DNA of 36,122 nt from positions 1-36,122 of the forward strand of contig JAEOTX010000170.1 in assembly GCA_016839605.1 (NCBI GenBank). Reading direction: 5' to 3'. A program made the position numbers and the translations under genes. The stretch comes from Candidatus Thorarchaeota archaeon. GTDB lineage: Archaea; Asgardarchaeota; Thorarchaeia; Thorarchaeales; Thorarchaeaceae. The notes below the pieces were generated by a model. The model was not told the origin of the DNA. It did not search any database and saw only the letters and a list, made by a program, of their open reading frames with translations. Positions 32,495 through 36,122 of this stretch are shown one piece after another (position 1 is the stretch's first letter; each line of letters begins with the position of its first letter).

Positions 32495-33942
32495 TATTTT
32501 TTACCCCCTAGTAAATCATGATTGTAAAGAGTGTCGTACAGGGTTAGAAGGTCTCGCACTCTGCGTCCCACGAATCTCTGAGTCTGTAACTTTCTCTTGC
32601 CATCCTTCTCACGTATCATGTCCAGAAACATGTGTCTGATAGTGTCCTCTCTGTCATCAGGTCGATACGTAGCTCCAGCTCTTAGAAGTAATCGTCTATC
32701 CACACGTGTGCCAAGAAAGAGTGCGCCAAGGAATGCTGGGAGGACCTTTGGTCCCATGATGTGAAACAGTCGCTGAGTCTTGATTTCAGTCATTCTTGAT
32801 AGACCAAACCCACGCGAGATATCTTCCAGAATGGATGTAATCTCCCTCAAGCGTGTTCCAGGAAAGAAATATGAACCAACCATATTCTTCATCCTGGATT
32901 GGGCTGACTCGTAATAGAAGGCCACAGTATACGACAACCTGTGAGGGAGAACTGATAGGGCCTCAGCAAGGTCTACATTTTCCCGTCGACGTTCGACCTT
33001 TTCCAAAGCGTCCTTGATAGATTGAACAGCACGAGCTTGTCCTCTTCTTGAAACATTGATGAGTGCTCTTACGCACTGTTCCAGGCTTGTCTTGTTCTCT
33101 GTATTAGGAATAATCTGATATCTGACAGGAGTCGTTCCACGACCTCTTCGTACAGAGTAGGCATAGAACGTCATCTCAGACTCAATTATGTTCAAACCAA
33201 CGGTGGCCTGAGTAGTACACTCCTCACAGAGGGGAAACTGCGTAGAATTATTGGGATTGAACCCAATAGAATATCCTACCTGATCGAGTGTGAACATCTT
33301 CGCTGCTGCAAAGCTTGAAACTGAATTCCTTCTCTTACCACATCCATGACACACGACTCCTGAGTCCTCAACAATGGAGCTACTAGTGAATGAATTGACA
33401 AAGAGTTGTCTTAGCTGTTCCAATTCGCCAGGCCAACGATAAGCGCCATCTTCAGGAGCATCAAGTATTCTTAGAATCAGCCACTTTGGTGCGGTATTGG
33501 AAGTGAATTCGTTGGATATGAACAAGTATTCGGAAACAACATCATAGATCCTTTCAAGATTATGCGATAGCCATTGATTCAGCTGTGACACTAGAACGTC
33601 ATTCGTCCCTCTTGTTCGAGTCACAATCCGTCCTAGCTGACTCTTTTTCTTTAGGTTCATAGATTGATTCTCGTCATCCCTTGCCGCCTCCCACTTACGA
33701 AAATCAATTGGATGACAGATGGATGGGAGGGAGTTGCCAGGGGCATATCCAAGAGCATAGAGGGCCTTTTCTTCGTCTTTGAACTCGTAAGACTTGGGAA
33801 CCAAAGGTGAGTCGTTATCCCATATATTGCAGTCTAACACAGCCAGTAGTTTTATGCGGCCTTTATAGCTCTGTTCTATCAGGGCACTATAATAATCTGT
33901 ATCCACAAGTGCTCCAATACGTACAAGCTGTTGAATGATCAT
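32494..33942 (-). CDS. cas8b: Cascade large subunit Cas8b (Csh1-like)
   Basis: At 482 residues this is shorter than many Cas8b proteins. The central zinc finger is visible (CHGCGKR around residue 197 and CEEC about 40 residues later), as in Csh1/Cas8a-b families. The surrounding regions are predominantly helical in the second half (ISRGFGLSRMTEIKTQRLFH, VLPAFLGALFLGTRVDRRLL). Cas8 recognises the PAM and recruits Cas3. The protein ends shortly after LLTLYDTLYNHDLLGGKK, and the expected small-subunit-like C-terminal domain appears as the next ORF. ATG overlaps the cas6 stop (ATGA) with AGGGGA 7 nt upstream. Confidence 0.8.
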   Translation of the reverse strand: MIIQQLVRIGALVDTDYYSALIEQSYKGRIKLLAVLDCNIWDNDSPLVPKSYEFKDEEKALYALGYAPGNSLPSICHPIDFRKWEAARDDENQSMNLKKKSQLGRIVTRTRGTNDVLVSQLNQWLSHNLERIYDVVSEYLFISNEFTSNTAPKWLILRILDAPEDGAYRWPGELEQLRQLFVNSFTSSSIVEDSGVVCHGCGKRRNSVSSFAAAKMFTLDQVGYSIGFNPNNSTQFPLCEECTTQATVGLNIIESEMTFYAYSVRRGRGTTPVRYQIIPNTENKTSLEQCVRALINVSRRGQARAVQSIKDALEKVERRRENVDLAEALSVLPHRLSYTVAFYYESAQSRMKNMVGSYFFPGTRLREITSILEDISRGFGLSRMTEIKTQRLFHIMGPKVLPAFLGALFLGTRVDRRLLLRAGATYRPDDREDTIRHMFLDMIREKDGKRKLQTQRFVGRRVRDLLTLYDTLYNHDLLGGKK

Positions 33943-34691
33943 CTCACAGTCCCCTTAAGATGTTCTAAGGTCTGAATCGGAATGCCATCCAGAATTGACC
34001 GGACCATTCCGAAACCCATGCTGTTCTTCTCACCCAAGCCGCAGTCATATGCGAAGTCAATGAGCTGCGGGTCGCCTCTCAGTCTGATTTTGTAATAGTA
34101 GGAGCGGTGCCAGATGTCCACGATGCGTACCATTTTCCGCTGAACATCCCAAATCGACACAACTTCAAGGTCACCAGGTTCTTCCTTCTTGAACTCTGAG
34201 TACTTCCTCCTTAGTTTCTCTACAAGCAGCTCTGCATAATCCATATCGTCTGGTCCAATCTCCCATTGTTTGGTCTGTCCGTCCTTCTGGATGATTGTCC
34301 TCACGAGCGTGGGTGACATTGAGATTAACGTGTCCTCACCTCTACTGTTGGAATACTCATAGGGCTCGGAAACAGATAAGACTCTGAAGGGAACTCCCTG
34401 AATGCTGATTGAATCAACATCATTCAGAGATGAGATCATCACATCTAACAGGTTATTGTCAGGTGTGCTATACCAAAGAGTCGCGCCCCCAAGGGCTTTT
34501 ATCCCATTCTTCCGTGTCTGTATCGAATCGATGTATAGCCGAGAGAATGAGAAGAATTTGTAAGATTTCTGATCGTGAAGAGCGTCATATTCTGTCCCTT
34601 TGAGCAAGCTAAACAGAGCTGATGCTACTGAATGCTGATAATTGTAGTCGATGACACACGGTCCAGATGTCATCTCTGGAATAATGACCAA
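33939..34691 (-). CDS. cas6: CRISPR pre-crRNA endoribonuclease Cas6
   Basis: The 250-residue protein processes pre-crRNA within the repeat. Near the N-terminus, DYNYQHSVASALFSLL has the usual catalytic histidine position. The C-terminus has the glycine-rich loop GLGEKNSMGFGMV that defines Cas6. It is first in the cas operon, overlapping cas8b by 4 nt. The standard start in this frame is TTG 34691, but the reading frame continues upstream as T-R-I-R-L-V-I-I-P. That resembles the MRIRL-type beginning of Cas6 and is preceded by GGGGG about 8 nt away, so the natural start may be the ACG at 34701-34703 or an ATG lost by mutation. Confidence 0.9.
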   Translation of the reverse strand: MVIIPEMTSGPCVIDYNYQHSVASALFSLLKGTEYDALHDQKSYKFFSFSRLYIDSIQTRKNGIKALGGATLWYSTPDNNLLDVMISSLNDVDSISIQGVPFRVLSVSEPYEYSNSRGEDTLISMSPTLVRTIIQKDGQTKQWEIGPDDMDYAELLVEKLRRKYSEFKKEEPGDLEVVSIWDVQRKMVRIVDIWHRSYYYKIRLRGDPQLIDFAYDCGLGEKNSMGFGMVRSILDGIPIQTLEHLKGTVR

Positions 34692-34770
34692 ACGAATTCT
34701 CGTTTCCTCTACCCCCAGTACCTCCTATGAGCGTGCGTGAGTGACGCGCATGTAGCTAGAACTCTGTGCG

Positions 34771-34780
34771 CTAATAAGAG
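34771..34780 (-). promoter_or_regulatory. TATA-like box of the cas operon
   Basis: CTCTTATTAG on the minus strand lies 70-80 nt upstream of the cas6 start region. The predicted leader would contain AGGAGG and GGGGG. It is back to back with the leader of the right array. Confidence 0.35.
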
Positions 34781-34791
34781 GTTCTCTCAAA

Positions 34792-34836
34792 TTCTCTGAG
34801 AAATGTTCACTCTTTAGATAACCAAAGACTGTGAAC
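34792..34836. promoter_or_regulatory. Inverted repeats between the cas promoter and the right leader
   Basis: A perfect palindrome TTCTC-T-GAGAA at 34792-34802 is followed by a longer hairpin at 34805-34836, whose arms GTTCACTCTTT and AAAGACTGTGAAC pair over 11 bp with a 2-nt bulge around AGATAACC. They sit directly upstream of the cas TATA box and just outside the duplicated part of the leader, so they could bind a regulator of the cas operon. Confidence 0.4.
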
Positions 34837-34850
34837 ACTCTGAGGTTCTT

Positions 34851-34934
34851 GCAGAACTGGAGGTTTTCAGAAACTGCTTGAAGAAAGGGGCCTCATAATG
34901 CTTATTTTGGCGAAAAGGGCTATAAGAAATGGCG
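34851..34934 (+). promoter_or_regulatory. CRISPR leader of the right array
   Basis: This is a gapless 84-nt counterpart of 27508-27591, most conserved in the last 43 nt next to the first repeat. It lies between the divergent cas operon and the right array. Confidence 0.75.
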
Positions 34935-35100
34935 GTATGAATCGAACTACAAGTAGGATTGAAACAAGTATTGCCCAGAGGCCCAACCCGCTAGATTTAC
35001 CTGTATGAATCGAACTACATGTAGGATTGAAACCACATCGGCGGGGATGCCAACACAGCAGGAACTGTGGTATGAATCGAACTATAAATGGGGTTGAAAC
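34935..35100 (+). CRISPR. Right CRISPR array, 3 repeats and 2 spacers
   Basis: Repeats are 31 nt at 34935-34965, 35003-35033 and 35070-35100, with spacers of 37 and 36 nt. The first is the consensus (GTATGAATCGAAC at one end, ATTGAAAC at the other). The second carries the same ACAAG-to-ACATG change as repeat 3 of the left array. The last has a divergent centre (TATAAATGGGG) but keeps GTTGAAAC. The leader side is at the lower coordinate, so it is transcribed toward the unrecognised gene at 35143. Its handle sequences are better preserved than in the left array. Confidence 0.95.
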
Positions 35101-35142
35101 CCCTATGTAGAAAGCCAATCAGTAACTCGGTCATTACCAAAG

Positions 35143-35877
35143 ATGAGGAATGGAACTCGTGATTTATGGATGCCCACAGTAATCGATAAGATGATTCGGT
35201 TAGCTGGAATTCCACCTGGTGATCGAACAATTTTGAACTATGGTTTGCCAGAACTTAGCATGACTTGGTCAATACCTGCAATCTGTGAATACTTCAAACA
35301 AATGATTGCACAAGAGAGTAAAATCGATTCCAATGGTCGCATTGTTTGGGGCCGCACTAATGCTTTATATGCTGGAAAGAAGACTCAAGCCTACAACTTC
35401 AAATCACAAATTTCTGTAGATGCTTACAATTTCCTGAAGACATCTGGACAAATGAGGGAGTTAAAGAAAGCCAAAGGTTACGAGAAAATCAGAGAGAGAT
35501 ACATAGCTTTGGGACGACTTGCTGATTTGAAGAATAACAGACACTCAAAAGAATCAGTTATAGCTGCGGAATTGATTGAGGTCATCGAACACAATCGAAA
35601 TAGGTTAATTGATGATAAAACTAATCTTCTGAAGAAACTCGGATTTTCTGTTAGTGTTGCACCACGTAGACTTTCCTACCACAAGAACAGTGAGAGAGTC
35701 ACCGTAAGCTGGAGTGCTAACATCAATAGTATTTCCTCTAAAATCATGGTTGCACTAGTTATGTTTCCAAGACATCCTACTAAATCTCTGCGCTTGAAAA
35801 ACTGGTTACAAAGCAGGTCGAAGGATGAAATCGACACTGCAATTGGGAATCTCAGGAAAAGAGGATTCACATTATAG
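35143..35877 (+). CDS. Unrecognised 244-residue protein between CRISPR array and tRNA-Glu
   Basis: I do not recognise this gene. It is AT-richer than the chromosomal genes around it. The middle is helical and charged (QMRELKKAKGYEKIRERYIA, then SVIAAELIEVIEHNRNRLI). The last 45 residues (MVALVMFPRHPTKSLRLKNW, then DEIDTAIGNLRKRGFTL) look like a winged-helix DNA-binding domain, including a DEIDTAIGNLRKRG recognition-type helix. No tyrosine-recombinase R-H-R-Y set, serine-recombinase motif, nuclease motif or transposase triad is visible. ATG 35143 has no SD, and a later ATG at 35170 is possible. The stop is 11 nt from the encoded CCA of tRNA-Glu, a position often held by integrase or accessory genes in tRNA-integrated elements. 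A regulator or accessory factor of the island is the best inference. Confidence 0.65.
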   Translation: MRNGTRDLWMPTVIDKMIRLAGIPPGDRTILNYGLPELSMTWSIPAICEYFKQMIAQESKIDSNGRIVWGRTNALYAGKKTQAYNFKSQISVDAYNFLKTSGQMRELKKAKGYEKIRERYIALGRLADLKNNRHSKESVIAAELIEVIEHNRNRLIDDKTNLLKKLGFSVSVAPRRLSYHKNSERVTVSWSANINSISSKIMVALVMFPRHPTKSLRLKNWLQSRSKDEIDTAIGNLRKRGFTL

Positions 35878-35891
35878 AATAAAGAAAATGG

Positions 35892-35966
35892 TGCCCCGGC
35901 CGGGATTCGAACCCGGGTCGTTGACTCGAAAGGCCAAAATGCTGGGCCGGGCTACACTACCGGGGC
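35892..35966 (-). tRNA. tRNA-Glu (anticodon UUC)
   Basis: The intronless 75-nt gene folds fully. The acceptor is GCCCCGG with CCGGGGC, and the D-arm starts GTGT with the GG-containing loop. The anticodon stem TTGGC/GTCAA encloses CTTTCGA (anticodon TTC), and the T-arm has loop TTCGAAT. The discriminator is A at 35892, and CCA is encoded at 35889-35891. The body is typical of archaeal tRNA-Glu/Asp. Its 3' end is the right-hand copy of the direct repeat bounding the CRISPR island. Confidence 0.95.
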
Positions 35967-36028
35967 ATTGGAGCATCGGACTCGAACATGCTGTTATTAA
36001 GATTGCGCAGCAGTCCCTGATAGTTAAC

Positions 36029-36122
36029 TCATTTAGCGGAAGCCGTCAGAGGCTTCACCACAGAAGTCCTCAACAGAGCTCGAAGCTCAAACTTCCTTGG
36101 TGCAGAACGAATTGCTTTCGCT
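36029..36122 (-). CDS. C-terminal end of an edge-cut gene, unknown
   Basis: The last 94 nt hold an open minus-strand frame that enters from the right edge and stops at TGA (36029-36031). The 30 visible residues are basic and plausible as coding (for example RSAPRKFELRALLRTS and VVKPLTASAK), and both other minus frames appear closed or unlikely. Too little is visible to name it. It lies 62 bp upstream of tRNA-Glu on the same strand. Confidence 0.35.
   Translation of the reverse strand, partial: AKAIRSAPRKFELRALLRTSVVKPLTASAK

Larger units (their letters stand above)
27392..35917. mobile_element. Proposed tRNA-Glu-integrated island carrying a I-B CRISPR-Cas locus
   Basis: The segment is bounded by a 29-nt direct repeat (27392-27420 and 35889-35917, two mismatches) that is the T-arm, acceptor 3' strand and CCA end of tRNA-Glu. 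The right copy is inside the intact tRNA gene; the left is a stand-alone fragment in the same orientation next to nadC. Removing 27421-35917 would rebuild a tRNA-Glu gene directly downstream of nadC, with only a G-U wobble in the acceptor stem. Inside are two mini CRISPR arrays, the cas6-cas8b-small subunit-cas7-cas5-cas3 operon and one unrecognised gene. No recognisable integrase, cas1 or cas2 is present, so if mobile it was moved in trans or has lost its recombinase. An unrelated tRNA remnant would be the alternative reading. Confidence 0.5.

Noticed and set aside
27623..35069. Self-targeting by the five spacers within this window
   Set aside because: I saw no obvious match of any spacer to the rest of the window by eye, but this was not an exhaustive comparison.
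35143..35877. Tyrosine recombinase/integrase for the island
   Set aside because: No R...HxxR...Y arrangement can be found in the product, so it was left as unrecognised.
27421..35891. Split (trans-spliced) or intron-bearing tRNA made from the 27392 half
   Set aside because: No complementary 5' half or anticodon arm with a matching acceptor strand is found on the minus strand upstream; a duplicated 3' end explains it more simply.

Overview
The window is archaeal chromosome. The evidence is an eS8 ribosomal protein gene, archaeal-type TATA boxes (CTTAAAA, CTATATG, TTTATAG) close to gene starts, many GTG/TTG starts with clear Shine-Dalgarno (SD) motifs, an archaeal tRNA-Glu with an encoded CCA, and a subtype I-B CRISPR-Cas set. 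A stand-alone Roadblock/LC7 protein, an EMC6-like membrane protein and moderate GC make an Asgard lineage, perhaps Thorarchaeia-like, the most likely source. That assignment is inference and was not tested by a search.

Layout. 1-2.6 kb: an edge-cut von Willebrand A protein with an N-terminal zinc ribbon (minus), a divergent multi-pass membrane protein and a Roadblock protein. 2.8-7.6 kb: an overlapping smc-scpA-scpB operon for the complete prokaryotic condensin. 7.7-10.9 kb: a tiny proline-rich repeat peptide that is easily missed, hypE, ribosomal eS8, an ECF-type substrate-binding membrane protein and hypA, the last giving nickel delivery for [NiFe]-hydrogenase maturation. 11-13.5 kb: a HEAT protein with a histone-H1-like lysine/alanine tail, a winged-helix/zinc-ribbon protein and a large unrecognised helical protein. 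13.5-19.8 kb: a methyltransferase with an operator-rich promoter, a two-gene thiol:fumarate-reductase-like enzyme (flavoprotein plus a fused FeS/HdrB-like subunit), a 35-residue membrane peptide, a small unknown, and the two subunits of class I fumarase. The fumarate genes together interconvert malate, fumarate and succinate. 19.9-27.4 kb: an A24-type aspartic peptidase, an EMC6-like protein divergent from the ribosome-quality-control factor RqcH/NEMF, two CBS-domain proteins, dihydroorotase, an AMMECR1 protein and nadC.

27.4-35.9 kb is the accessory region. A complete interference set (cas6, cas8b, a separate small-subunit-like ORF, cas7, cas5, cas3; all minus, overlapping or nearly so) sits between two very short CRISPR arrays with 3 and 2 spacers. 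The arrays share a repeat and a gapless 84-nt duplicated leader. No cas1, cas2 or cas4 is present. The block lies between an intact tRNA-Glu gene (35892-35966, minus) and a 29-nt copy of that tRNA's 3' end (27392-27420, same orientation, 27/29 identical) next to nadC. This is the geometry left by integration into a tRNA 3' end, so I propose that the whole CRISPR-Cas locus is an ~8.5-kb integrated island that includes one unrecognised gene beside the tRNA. An edge-cut ORF tail follows the tRNA.
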